DNA from: Closterium sp. NIES-65
Taxonomy: Eukaryota > Streptophyta > Zygnematophyceae > Desmidiales > Closteriaceae
Length of the DNA stretch: 64,000 nt
Reading direction: 5' to 3'
Assembly (NCBI GenBank): GCA_948144175.1
Contig: CANXME010002050.1
Location: 310,001-374,000, forward strand
In this document: positions 22,801 to 32,847 of the stretch, in pieces
Numbering within the stretch: the stretch's first letter is position 1
Layout of the letters: each line of letters begins with the position of its first letter
Program-made: the position numbers and the translations under genes
Notes under the pieces: model-generated
What the model saw: only the letters and a program-made list of their open reading frames with translations
What the model was told of the DNA's origin: nothing
The model's database searches: none

Positions 22801-24308
22801 CAGAGATGGCTTCCTGGAAGTCCACAGACACCTACGTTGACGCTGTCCCCCCTCTAGGGGCGAACATCGGCAGTGGCATGTGGATTTTCAGGGTGAAGCG
22901 GCCGCCGGGTTCTCCGCCTGTCTTCAAGGCGCGTTACGTGGCTCGTGGCTTCAGTCAGAGGCAGGGAGTTGACTACTTTCAGACCTTCTCTCCCACCCCG
23001 AAGATGACCACACTTCGGGTACTGCTGCACGTAGCTACTCACCGTAACTACGAGCTACACTCTCTTGACTTCAGCACTGCTTTCGTGCAGGGCAGCCTGC
23101 ACGAGGAGATCTGGCTGCGCCGCCCACTTGGCTTCACTGGGACTTTTCCTCCTGGCACCCAGTGGAGCCTCCGGCGGCCAGTCTACGGTCTCCGCCAGGC
23201 ACCGTGTGAGTGGCACGACACACTGAGAACTACACTTGCGGCTCTTGGGTTTGCTCCCTCTACTGCCGACCCGTCGCTGTTTCTACGCACCGACACTTCT
23301 CTGCCGCCGTTCTACATCCTCGTCTACGTCGACGACTTGGTCTTTGCCATAGCTGACACTGCTGGACTCGCCTACATGAAGTCCGAGCTGCAGAAGAGAC
23401 ACACGTGCACAGACCTGGGTGAACTGCGCAGCTACCTTGGCTTGTAGATCACCCGGGACAGAGCACGCCGCACCATTACCCTGACTCAGTCACACATGGT
23501 GCAGCAGGTCCTTCAGCGCTTCGGCTTCACGTACTCCTCGCCTCAGGCCACTCCTCTGCCTACTCGCCACTCGCTCTCAGCTCTGCCTTCGGATGAGTCC
23601 GTAGAGTCGAGTGGCCCATACCCAGAGCTTGTTGGCTGCCTCATGTACCTGATGACCTGCACACGACCTGACCTTGCATACCCTCTTAGCATTCTCGCAC
23701 GCTATGTTGCTCCTGGGAGACACCGACCAGAGCACATGGCTGCAGCGAAGAGGGTGTTGCGCTATTTGTGCAGTACGTCGGGCATGGGGCTAGTGCTTGG
23801 AGGGCGGAGTCCAGTGGTCCTCACTGAGCACGCAGACGCTTCTTGGGCTGACGATCAGGCTACGCAGCGGCCGTCACAGGGTTACACTTTCAGCCTTGGT
23901 TCCAGCTCTGTTTCGTGGCGGGCTACTCGCTCGTCTTCTGTTCTTGGCTTTAGTTGTGAGGCTGAGATCTACGCAGGGGCCATGGCTGCACAGGAGCTTC
24001 GCTGGCTCACCTACCTGCTGACCGACCTCGGAGAGCCGCCTCGTTCTCCTCCCGTTCTGTACGTAGACAACAAGGCCATGCTGGCCTTGTGTCGAGAGCA
24101 GAGACTGGAGCACAGAACAAAGCACATTGCTCTCCGCTACTTCCTTGCTCGTGAGCTACAGCAGCGTGGTCAGTTGCGGCTTGCGTACGTGGCCTCTGAG
24201 GCCAACACTGCTGATGTGTTCACCAAGGCACTTACGCCTTGTGATCATCAGCGCTTCTGTACTCAGCTTGGTCTTGTGCCTGTCTTGCCTCACTTGCTCA
24301 CCTCTTGA
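19880..24308 (+). pseudogene. pol: Copia-2 pol: protease, integrase, RT, RNase H
   Basis: Protease TLDSGASRSFFRD (about 19895); pre-integrase LLWHHRLGHPSLLRL; integrase LDVWGPARV, LHSDRGGEFSS and SPQQNGIAERR with all three acidic residues visible. A GGAEP-type linker spans 21430-21660. RT has GMWIFRVKRPPGSP and YVDDLVFA; RNase H has HADASWADD and ANTADVFTKAL. It closely matches Copia-1. Fossil, broken. Confidence 0.88.
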
Positions 24309-24517
24309 CCTTGCTTGTACTGTTACATATATCTATACCAGCTCTTTCTTGTCTAGCTTTTATATATATGTACTCCTGCATGTGAACTGGCCCTGTGGCC
24401 CTGAACTTGTGCTCGGAATGTGTGGTGACTTTGAGATCCACCCTGAGCTTGCTTTGCTTTGCTTTGCTTGACTGGTCTTGTGACCCCTTGTTCTCCCCCA
24501 CTTTGCCTATGGGGGTG

Positions 24518-24646
24518 TGTCAGAACATTGTAGCTTATACATTTTGTGTAGGCTATAGTGGGGTATCCCATAGGGGGTACAACCCGATTAGGGTTAGTAC
24601 TTGTACCCACTTCTTTCATAGTTCATTCATTTCTCGTTTCTTCTCA
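24518..24646 (+). repeat. Copia-2 3' LTR
   Basis: 129 bp, TGTCAGAACATTG...TTCTCA, two differences from the 5' copy; CACTTTGCCTATGGGGG lies just upstream. Confidence 0.92.
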
Positions 24647-24651
24647 CCTTC

Positions 24652-24684
24652 CCCGTAGTCTTTGTCTCGTTGTAGTAGTAGACA
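24652..24684 (+). repeat. Old Copia-3-like LTR fragment, right end
   Basis: The piece continues the LTR at 16764-17177 across Copia-2; ACTACGGG and AAGGCAC match CTACGGGCTAGGCAC of the Copia-3 LTR. It ends GTAGACA, a plausible LTR terminus, where the AP2-like reading begins. Confidence 0.55.
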
Positions 24685-24960
24685 TGGAAGGACCTTTGCC
24701 GCGTCCTCCTCTACCTCCTGATACACGCGGACGAGCAACTCGGCGATGGCGGGCGGCAGCGGCACATCTTGACGGTTGTCGGGAAAGTTGAGACTCCCGG
24801 CCGCATCGCCTCGCAACATCCGCGCCGCCATGTCGTACACGCGCGCCGCCTCTTCCGCAATCGAGTATGAACCAATCGAGATGCATGAACGGCTCCGTGG
24901 TTCATGGATCTCCTACACCCACTGCCCCCACTTGCACTGCCGCACGCATTTGTAATGGAG
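24685..24960 (-). pseudogene. AP2/ERF transcription factor domain remnant
   Basis: AP2/ERF domains bind GCC-box or DRE-like DNA in plants. The minus strand from 24954 to 24775 reads as one 60-codon AP2 domain: YKCVRQCKWGQWV, then an in-frame TAG (24913-24915), then EIHEPRSRSCISIGSYS, IAEEAARVYDMAARMLRG and DAAGSLNFPDN. The canonical pattern is YRGVRQR-WGKWV-EIREP...AARAYD.AAL.LRG...NFP, so Arg and Gly positions have become Cys and the stop falls in the second strand. The reading continues as PLPPAIAELLVRVYQEVEED up to the old LTR end at 24684, where it is lost. It is a host gene fossil truncated by the LTR. The TAG could be real decay or a sequencing error; family assignment is strong, function is inference. 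Confidence 0.75.
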
Positions 24961-25496
24961 AGTGCACGCCCGCGAGCTCCTGAAAGCTCGGCGGAGGGCA
25001 GCGGTGGGGGGAGGCGGCGGTGGAAACAGGCGCAAGGGGGTGCGCACGGCGGAACAGGAACCCCCCTCCCCCAACCCCCTACCGTACTTTTGCTGTTTAG
25101 GAATATCAATGGATCTACTTTAAGGATTCCTCACGGAGTTGGGCCATTCTCAACATCCATACTTTCCATGTTGAGTAAGTTTTGTCGTATAAGGAAGTCA
25201 GATCGCATTGTGAACATGTCTTTTTTTTTGTTTTAAGCAACCCTTATTATCAGTCCTGCACCTTTGCAAAACCCTGATTATAAGTGTGACCCCTTGGGAA
25301 AATTCTTTTCCATAAGGGTTTTCCATAGTTGCAAAAAAAATACCCTAAGGCCACAATGTAGCAATTTTCAGAACCCTGATCAAGTGTTGCTACTGTAGTT
25401 CTAAACAAAAAAGCCAGTTCTAGGAACCTGAACCCGAGTCTTCATCCTTTCGAGGACCAATCTATTGACCGGGCCACTTCAACGTGGGTATTAGAA
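24961..25496. other. Host intergenic DNA, no gene seen
   Basis: The first 120 bases are GC-rich and could hold the upstream coding part of the AP2 remnant, but no conserved motif is visible. From 25080 the stretch turns AT-rich, with short open frames only. AAAAAAAATACCCTAAGG (near 25333) recurs at about 55722, suggesting a small dispersed repeat. Confidence 0.5.
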
Positions 25497-25739
25497 TACC
25501 GTATTACCCCGGATAGTAGCGCATATGCGCTTATAATAAAATCGGTTTTTTTGGTGGTGGCGCTTTTAATTGAGTATCGGCCATAAGCGCCGGCGCTTAT
25601 ATAATGACAAATACTGAAATACAACTTCAACGCATTAAAATGTACATTTCCGTCTCGTAGGTTCAATCGAGTCGACATTCAATAGCGTCCTAAATTTGAA
25701 TCACGTGAGGGCGAATCTCTGACTTTGCACATAGCTTTT

Positions 25740-25835
25740 TGAGAAATAATGAGGAATAAATGATGAACTAGGAAATGAGTTGGGTACAAATATGAAACCC
25801 TAGAAAGCTATTCCCCATACTGTCTACCCCACTAA
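25740..25835 (-). repeat. Copia-4 3' LTR, outer piece
   Basis: TGAGAAATAATGAGGAAT... closely matches 47400-47495. It is preceded by the duplication CTTTT and interrupted at ACTAA (25831-25835), the Copia-5 target site. Confidence 0.85.
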
Positions 25836-25962
25836 TGTCAGAACATTATAGCTTATGCTTTTGTGTAGGCTGTAGTGGGGTAGCCCATATGGGGTACAAC
25901 CCAATTAGGGTTAGTACTTGTACCCAACTCTTTCATAGTTCATTCATTCTCGTTTCTTCTCA
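25836..25962 (+). repeat. Copia-5 5' LTR
   Basis: 127 bp, close to the Copia-2 LTR. The left target sequence is ACTAA; the right copy cannot be seen at the damaged 3' end. Confidence 0.85.
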
Positions 25963-26079
25963 TGGTATCGAGCAGGTTCCCTAACGGGAACGATTCCTAG
26001 GGCCCACCACTACGAATTTTTTTTCCTGCCCGGAGCGCGCTCCGCTCAGGCCCGAGTCGCACCCCGTGTGCTCTCCTTA

Positions 26080-27040
26080 CCGTCGCGCCCACGCTAGGCC
26101 CCTCACGGCCCCGTCGCGTCGCCCTTAGCCGCCCTCTCACAGCCCGTCGCGCCGCCCTTACGGCCCGTCGCGCCGCCCTTACGGCCCGTCGCGCCGCCCT
26201 TTCCGGCCCGTCGCGCCGCCCTTCTGCGGTCCCGTCGCGCCGCCTCTTACGCGGCCCCGTCGTACCGCCCTCTGCGGCCCGTCGCCGCCCTCCACCTACG
26301 GCCTCGTCGCCGCCTCCACTTACGGCCCGTCGCCGCCTCTCACAGCGGCCCCGTCGCCGCTTCTTACAGCGGCCCCACCGACCCTGCGCGCCGCCCTAGC
26401 GGCCCCTTGCGCCGCCCGTCGGCTCCGCACGCCGCCCTAGCGGCCCTGACGCCGCCCTTCCCGGCCCCGGCGCCACCTCGGCTGGCCCCGGCGCCTCCTC
26501 CTACGGCCCCGGCGCCTCCTCCTACGGCCCCGGCGCCTCCTCCTACGGCCCCGGCGCCTCCTCCTACGGCCTCGGCGCCGCCCTTCCCGGCCCCGACGCC
26601 GCCTTACCCGGCCCCGTCGCCGCCTTACCCGGCCCCGTCGCCGCCCTCTCACGGCCCCACCGCCGCCCTTTCAGCGGCCCCGCCGCCTCCTCTCAGCGGC
26701 CCCGGACGCCGCCCTCTCAGCGGCCCTTCCGCCGCCTCCTTTGCGGCCTCGCCGTACCGCCCAGCAGCCGAGCCGCCCAGCAGCCAAGCCGCCCAGCCGC
26801 CGAGCCGCCCAGCAGCCGAGTCGCCCAGCCGCCGAGCCGCCCAGCAGCCGAGCCGCCCAACCACTGAGCCGCCCAGCAGCCGAGCCGACGAGCCGCCGAG
26901 CCGCACAGCAGCCGAGCCGTCGAGTCTCCTAGTAGCCGAGCCGCCGAGCCGCCGAGCCGCCCAGCAGCCGAGCCGCCGAGCCGCCCAGCAGCCGAGCCGC
27001 CGAGTCGCCCTGCAGCCGAGCCGCCAGCGCCGCCCTGTCC
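26080..27040 (+). repeat. Copia-5 GC-rich leader minisatellite
   Basis: Successive sub-arrays: CCCGTCGCGCCGCCCTTACGG (26140-26240), GGCGCCTCCTCCTACGGCCCC (26480-26580), then GCCGAGCCGCCCAGCAGCC units (26750-27020). The last array is shared with the Copia-2 leader. Confidence 0.75.
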
Positions 27041-27125
27041 GGTAAGAGCAGCGCCTCTGTCACTGCACTGCCCTCACCCTGCTGTTCGCGCTGCTAGCCT
27101 ACTGCTGTCATGGCTACCCCAAGAA

Positions 27126-27150
27126 CCCCCCCCCCCCCCCCCCCCCCCCC
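27126..27150 (+). repeat. Poly-C run of 25 bases
   Basis: Homopolymer within Copia-5 gag remains, read directly. Confidence 0.9.
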
Positions 27151-28204
27151 ATGTACATCACTCTCTACTACATAGTCACCCGCCTCCCTGACTCCCTTCG
27201 CGTAGTCAGGGACCACTTCCTCTCAGTTTGTCCCACCACTCTCACTGTTGACCTCCTCGAGAAGGCCCTCCTAGCAGCGGAGAAGAGCATAGTCACTGTA
27301 GGAGCCTCTCGTGGTGACCCGCGCACCCCCATCTTTGAGGGGTGTTTCCCCTCCCCCCTTTTACCCTCTGTTGCCTCTGCTGCTGCGGCTGACCTCGTTG
27401 GGCTTGAGTCGGTCGGTGCGGCGTCTACCCCTAGCGGGAGACGCCGCCCTGGCAAGGGCAAGGGGGGCAGGGGCGCTGGAGGAGCTAGCGGGGGCGGTGG
27501 AGGCGGCGGTGGAGGCGGCGGAGGGAGTGGGGGTGGAGGTGGGGGTGGTGGCGGGGGTGGAGGTGTCGGTGGCGGCAGTGGAGGCGGAGGCGGCGGTGGT
27601 GGCGGTGGGAGCAGAGGTGGCGGGGGTGGCGGCGGTGGAGGAGGCGATGGCGGAGGAGGTGGAGCTGGTCGGGGTGGCGCTGCGTAGAGGGTCCGCTTCG
27701 GTGGTGGTCAGCGCCAGCAGCAGCAGCAGCGCACTCGTGACATCCCCCCCCCCTCAGCAGCTCCGTGAGTGGTACGCTGCACGCCAGCGGGGTGGGGGTA
27801 CAGGTCCGTGCACCTACGTCCAACGCACCGGCGACCGCGCGGGTGAGCAGTGTGGGGGTGCGCACCCCACCCAGCGCTGCTTTGGGCGCCTGACGGACGC
27901 TAGGCGTCACCAGTTTCCGTAGGCCACGGAGATCCCCCGCTGGGGTGAGCTGTCTAGGGCGGGAGTAGCTATCTTTGATCTTGACTTTGATGCTATTCTT
28001 GCTGCCATGTATGCTATGACTATTAGTGATGAGGGTGACTGTTACCGGTGGTTCCCGCCCGACCCGGGCATTGAGACTGCTGCTCTAGGTACTGGTGAGG
28101 CTGCTGCTCTAGGTGCTAGCGAGGCTGCTGCTCTAGGTGCTAGTGAGTCTGCTTCCTCAGGTGCTGGTGAGTCCGCGCTCTCAGGTACCGAGTCGGCTTC
28201 AGCC
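27151..28204 (+). pseudogene. gag: Copia-5 gag remains
   Basis: The carboxyl half of the Copia-1-type gag core (MYITLYYIVTRLPDSLRVV), the glycine tract, then GPCTYVQRTGDR and QCGGAHPTQRCFGRL with the lineage's cysteine-histidine spacing. It ends at the TRIM-3 insertion, just before the protease. Broken fossil. Confidence 0.75.
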
Positions 28205-28209
28205 TCCCT

Positions 28210-28339
28210 TGTCAAAAGTTAGAAGAAGAAAGAGGGTTGAACTAGCAAGAATGAGGATACAAATAGCAAACCCTAGAAGGGTTGTACTCGCTATAGAGCA
28301 CCCCACTACAGGCTAGAACAATAAGATAATATTCTGACA
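28210..28339 (-). repeat. TRIM-3 3' LTR
   Basis: 130 bp on the left side; TGTCAAAAGTTAG...TTCTGACA in plus-strand reading. Confidence 0.9.
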
Positions 28340-29548
28340 CACCCCCATAGCCAAAGTGGGGTGTAATCAGCAGAGCAGGCAAAGCAAAACAAGCTCAGGG
28401 TGGATCACAATGTCACCACACACTCTGAGCACAAGTTCAAGAAGAAATAGTTTAGAGTTCACAATTATAAGCAAAGCTAGTGGTAGTCACAACGGGCAAG
28501 TGAGGAGGAGGAGGGAGAGTGAGGGGAGAGGAGACAGGAGGCGACGGCTGAAGCTGCAGACACACGGGCAACAGGAGGCAGACTGGCACAGCGGCTACCG
28601 GACAGCGCCCGGACTACAGGAGTAACAGGCCCCGCGGCTCAAATAGCGGCGGACGGGCAACGGACCCACGGGCGGCTGGCACAGCTGGCTACGACTGGGC
28701 TACCGGGACAGCGCCCCGGACTACAGGTGCTGCTGACGACAAACTGGCAACCTCCGCTCATCCTCCCGCACACAGTCCCACCCCCCTGATACACACCCAC
28801 TGCTACACCACTAGCTCTACTCCCACGCACCCCCCTTAAACCCTAAACCCAGTCTCCCACACAACCACCCCCCTCAGCGACAGCTGCAGCAGTGGGAGAC
28901 GAAGGAGGAGGAGGAGAAAGGGAGGAAGGCACACCGACCACCCCCATACCCGCCACCCCCCCCGACGGGAATTGGGGGGGAGGGGAGAAAAAAAGGGGGG
29001 GGGGGGGGGGGGACGGGGCCGGGGCCGCGACGAGGGGCGGGGTCGCGACGGTCGGGGCGGGGCCGCGACATAGGGCGGGGCCGCGACGTAGGGCGGGGCC
29101 GCGACATAGGGCGGGGCCGCAACGTTGGGCGGGGCCGCGAAGGTAGGGCGGGGCCGAGCCGGGCAGGCGCACGGGCGGCGACGGGCCGGGGCGGGGCCGC
29201 GACGAAGGGCGGGGCCGAGCCGGGCAGGCGCACGGGCGGCGACGGGCCGGGGCGGGGCCGCGACGTAGAGCGGGGCCGCGTCAAGGGGCGGGGCCGCGAC
29301 GTAGAGCGGGGCCGCGTCAAGGGGCGGGGCCGCGACGATCGGGGCGGGGCCGCGACGTAGTGGAGAAGCCCGCCGCGCGCCTCGGGGCGCACAGCGGGCA
29401 ATGAACCGCCGCGCGCCTTGGGGCGCACGGCGGGCAGAAAACCGCCGCGCGCCTCGGGGCGCACGGCGGGAGGAAAAAGTAGCAGCGGAAGCGAGGTGGT
29501 AACCCACCCACAGGATCGATCCAAGGGGATCGACCTGCTCTGATAGCA

Positions 29549-29677
29549 TGTCAAAATTAGAAGAAGAAAGAGGGTTGAACTAGCAAGAATGAGGATACAA
29601 ATAGCAAACCCTAGAAGGGTTGTACTCGCTATAGAGCACCCCACTACAGGCTAGAACAATAAGATAATATTCTGACA
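29549..29677 (-). repeat. TRIM-3 5' LTR
   Basis: 129 bp on the right side, adjacent (in element sense) to the primer site. Confidence 0.9.
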
Positions 29678-29682
29678 TCCCT

Positions 29683-32600
29683 CACCTTCACCCTTGACTC
29701 GGGGGCGTCTCGCTCCTACTTTCGAGACCGCACCACACTCACGCCGCTTGGTCGGCCAGTTGCGGTCTCTCTGGCAGACCCCTCTGGGGGTCCTGTCCTT
29801 GCTAACTTCTCCACTGTCCTCCCGTGTCCGGCGGCTCCCTCTGGCACCCTGTCTGGTCTTTACCTCCCCTCGTTCTCTACGAACTTGGTGAGTGGCGCTG
29901 ACCTTCAGGATGGGGGAGTTCACCAGTTCACTCCTGCGAGCCAGCGGGTGACCCACTGCACGGACGCTCGGACGACCCGACACTTGGCCACGTTTACACG
30001 TCGGCCGGGGTCGATCCTGTACACACTGACCACTGCGTCTCCTCCTGTCCCTGCGTCTGGTCAGGTAGCTGCGTCGGGTCAGGTGTTTGCTGCAGCGTCC
30101 AGGTCTGGTCCTGAGTCCGCCCCCTGCTCGTGTCGCCTCCTGTCTCACGAGACTCTCCTCTGGCACCACCGCCTTGGTCACCCCTCCCTGCTTCGTCTCC
30201 GAGGCATGGCCTCCCGTCTCCTTGTCTCTGGTCTTCCCCGGTCCCTCCCTCCTCTTCCTCCGGGGCCTGGCCCTACCTGCGTCCCCTGTGTCGAGGGGCG
30301 GCAACGTGCTGCCCCTCACTCCTCCCAGTTTCCTCCGATAGAGGCCCCGCTGCAGACGCTTCACCTGGACGTGTGGGGCCCCGCCCGCGTCCGTGGACTA
30401 GGTCACGAGCGCTACTTCGTGATGGTGGTTGACAACTACTCGCGCTACACCACAGTCTTCCCCTTGCGCAGCAAGGGTGAGGTCACTGAGGTGCTGATCG
30501 ACTGGATCCGCGCAGCTCGTCTCCAGCTCAGGCAGAGCTTCGGCTCGGACTTTCCTGTTCTGCGTCTGCACTCTGACAGAGGCGGAGAGTTCTCCTCTGG
30601 CCTTCTGCGAGCCTACTGTCGTGCACGAGGCATCCGCCAGACCTTCACGCTTCCGGAATCTCCACAGCAAAATGGGATTGCTGAGCGCCGCATCGGCATG
30701 GTCATGGACGTCGCTCGTACGTCCATGATGCATGCGGCTGCCCCCCATTTTCTGTGGCCGTTTGCGGTTCGGTACGCGGCGCATCAGATCAACCTTCACC
30801 CCAGGGTCTCCAGGCCGGAGACCTCCCCAGCCTTGCTGTGGACGGGGAAGGTTGGCGATGCGTCTGCGTTCCGTGTCTGGGGATCTCGGGCGTTTGTCCG
30901 CGACTTGTCTGCGACAAGCTGTCCCCTCTTGCTGCTCCTTGTGTCTTCCTGGGTTTCCCCCCTGACGCGCCAGGGTGGCAGTTCTACCACCCCACCTCTC
31001 GCCGTGTTCTGTCCTCCCAGGACGTCACGTTTGATGAGTCGATCCCCTACTACCGCCTCTTCCCCTACCGCACTCTGTCCCTCCCCCCGCCGCCGCTCTT
31101 CCTTGTACCAGGTCCCCCCCCCTGTAGACCCCCTCCCCCCTTAGGGTCCGGCCCCTTCAGGTGTGTCCCAGGTTGACGCAGTCGAGCCTGTCGAGGTCAC
31201 TGGTGACTCTGGTGCTGCTGAGGGTGCTGAGCCTGGGGGTGCTGACTCTGAGGGTGTTGTGCGTGTGCGTGCTACACCTGGGGGTGCTGAGACTGGGGGT
31301 GCTGAGCCTGGGGGTGCTGAGCCTGGGGGTGCTTCGCCTGGGGGTGCTGAGCCTGGGGGTGCTACGTCTGGAGGTGCTGAGCCTGAGGGAGCTGGGCCTG
31401 CTTGTGAGGCGTCTGGCGGTGTTGGGCCTGGGGGTTCTACGGGTGCTTCGTCTCGGCGGGAGCCACTCTCTCCACAGGAGCTGTGCGAGTGGTTTGGCCG
31501 GCGCTGGAGGCGTACTGCTGGAGCTGGAGGTTCTTCGGCTGCTGAGGGTGCTGGTGCTGCGGGTCTCGCAGGTGCTCGTACTGGAGGTACTGGAGCTGCT
31601 GGGCCGGCGGGTGCGTCTGGAGCTGGAGCTGCTGAGGGTGTTGGCGCTCAGACTTCTGCTGTCGGTCCTGGCGGCGGTGTTACTGGAGGTACTGGAGCTG
31701 GAGGTGCTGCTGGCGCTGGTGCTACCGCCGGGGGTGCTGGTGCTGTCCCTGCTGTGTCTAGAGTCGCTGCGCGGCCTCAGCCGTACTTCGTTCCGCTCCT
31801 TCAGCAGGTTCTTTGTCTCCCGCCCTTTACTGGTCCTCCTCCTCCCTTAGAGTGTCCACAGCCTGTCCCATCACAATTACAGTTACAGCCTGCCTCCCCA
31901 CTGCCTGCTCCTTCTCCCTACACTTGTCCTACTTGAGGTCTTGCTGAGCATCGTGAGCCTGCGTCTCGCCCTGCGTCGCCTGTCCGTGCTGCTCGCACTA
32001 GTGGTCGTGGTTCGCGTCAGCGTCCTCCTCCTGTCCCTGGCACGCACCGGATGTCTCTGCGTCCGTCTACTGCTCCTCTGCGTGCCCCGTTCCCTTCTCC
32101 TCCTGAGTCCTCTCTTCCTGCTCTTCCCGACCCAGAGTCGGACTCTCTTTGTGCTGCCAGTCCTACTGTCACGCGTCTCCTTGCTACTGTCGTCACTGAC
32201 CCTTCCTTTGAGTCCACTGCTGCATCTGCTCTCGTTACTGAGCTCGTCGACTTTGCTGCTCGCTGTCGTCTAGACTACGCTGCTAGTCTTGTCGCTGAGT
32301 CCGAGTCTGTCTGTCCTCCTTCCGTCGGGGGTGAGTGTGCCCTTGGCACGGATGTCCTTGAGGACAGGCAGGAGGAGTTCCAGTGTCTGGCTGCTGCTTC
32401 ACCCCATCTCGTGTCCGTACTGCTAACTCCTGAGGGAGACCCGGATGCACCAGACATCCCGACTCCGCGCTCTTACGCGGAGGCGGTAGAGGGTCCCTAC
32501 TCCTCTAAGTGGCAGGCAGCTATGGACGCAGAGATGGCTTCCTGGAAGTCCACAGGCACCTACGTTGACGAGGTTCCCCCACCTGGGGCGAACATCGTCA

Positions 32601-32690
32601 GTGGCATGTGGATTTTCAGGGTGAAGCGGCTGCCGGGTTTCTTGCCTGTCTTCAAGGCGCGGTACGTGGCTCGTGGCTTCAGTGTGCTCC
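29683..32690 (+). pseudogene. pol: Copia-5 pol remains: protease, integrase, start of RT
   Basis: It resumes after TRIM-3 at TLDSGASRSYFRD (protease). Pre-integrase LLWHHRLGHPSLLRL and integrase LDVWGPARV, LHSDRGGEFSS and QQNGIAERR follow. The GGAEP-type linker (31210-31440), SPQELCEWF and the first RT block (GMWIFRVKR, KARYVARGFS) come next; later RT and RNase H blocks are not seen. Broken fossil. Confidence 0.8.
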
Positions 32691-32792
32691 GAATGTGTGG
32701 TGACTGTGTGATCCACCCTGAGCTTGCTTTTCTTTGCTTTGCTTGACTGGTCTTGTGACCCCTTGTTCTCCCCCACTTTGCCTATGGGGGTG

Positions 32793-32847
32793 TGTCAAAC
32801 TTATATAGTTATCTAGTCTATGGGTTATAGCCCATATAAGTTTGACA
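32793..32847. repeat. Tail-to-tail LTR-stub palindrome
   Basis: A 55-bp junction with perfect 14-bp inverted ends: TGTCAAACTTATAT at the left and ATATAAGTTTGACA at the right. It is flanked on both sides by the lineage 3'-end block CACTTTGCCTATGGGGG in opposite orientations. It marks where the plus-strand Copia-5 tail meets the minus-strand Copia-4 tail. The right half is the surviving end of the Copia-4 LTR. Confidence 0.75.

Larger units (their letters stand above)
17178..24646 (+). mobile_element. Copia-2: Ty1/copia element, sister of Copia-1
   Basis: 7,469 bp. The 129-bp LTRs (17178-17306, 24518-24646) differ at two positions and are flanked by CCTTC duplications (17173-17177, 24647-24651). 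It has the same plan as Copia-1: primer site, GC-rich leader (about 17400-18300), gag from 18361, protease, integrase, repeat linker, RT, RNase H. It inserted into the old LTR fragment next to the AP2 remnant. About four breaks. Young. Confidence 0.94.
28210..29677 (-). mobile_element. TRIM-3: short non-autonomous LTR element, very young
   Basis: 1,468 bp. LTRs at 28210-28339 and 29549-29677 differ by a single one-base gap and are flanked by TCCCT (28205-28209, 29678-29682). In element sense (minus) the primer site is TGCTATCAGAGCAGG. The 3' end carries the lineage purine-tract block (28340-28361) and about 55 bp (28391-28445) of the Copia 3' UTR. The interior holds GC-rich arrays (GGGGCGGGGCCGCGACG) and an 18-base G run (28995-29012), with no gag or pol. 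It is related to TRIM-2 in interior and LTR. It inserted at the gag-protease junction of Copia-5. Confidence 0.9.
25836..32815 (+). mobile_element. Copia-5: Ty1/copia element inside the Copia-4 LTR
   Basis: The 5' LTR is 25836-25962 (127 bp, TGTCAGAACATTATAGC...TTCTCA), with the primer site TGGTATCGAGCAGG after it. It has the Copia-1 plan: GC-rich leader (26080-27040), gag remains, glycine tract (27485-27670), integrase, repeat linker (31210-31440), start of RT, 3' end CACTTTGCCTATGGGGG. Most of the RT and RNase H part is not represented. The 3' LTR is reduced to a short stub that does not match its own 5' LTR, so the exact end (near 32793-32830) is uncertain. TRIM-3 interrupts it. More than four breaks. 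Confidence 0.8.

Noticed and set aside
25108-25440. tRNA or other RNA gene in the AT-rich spacer
   Set aside because: No cloverleaf with A and B box words could be read.
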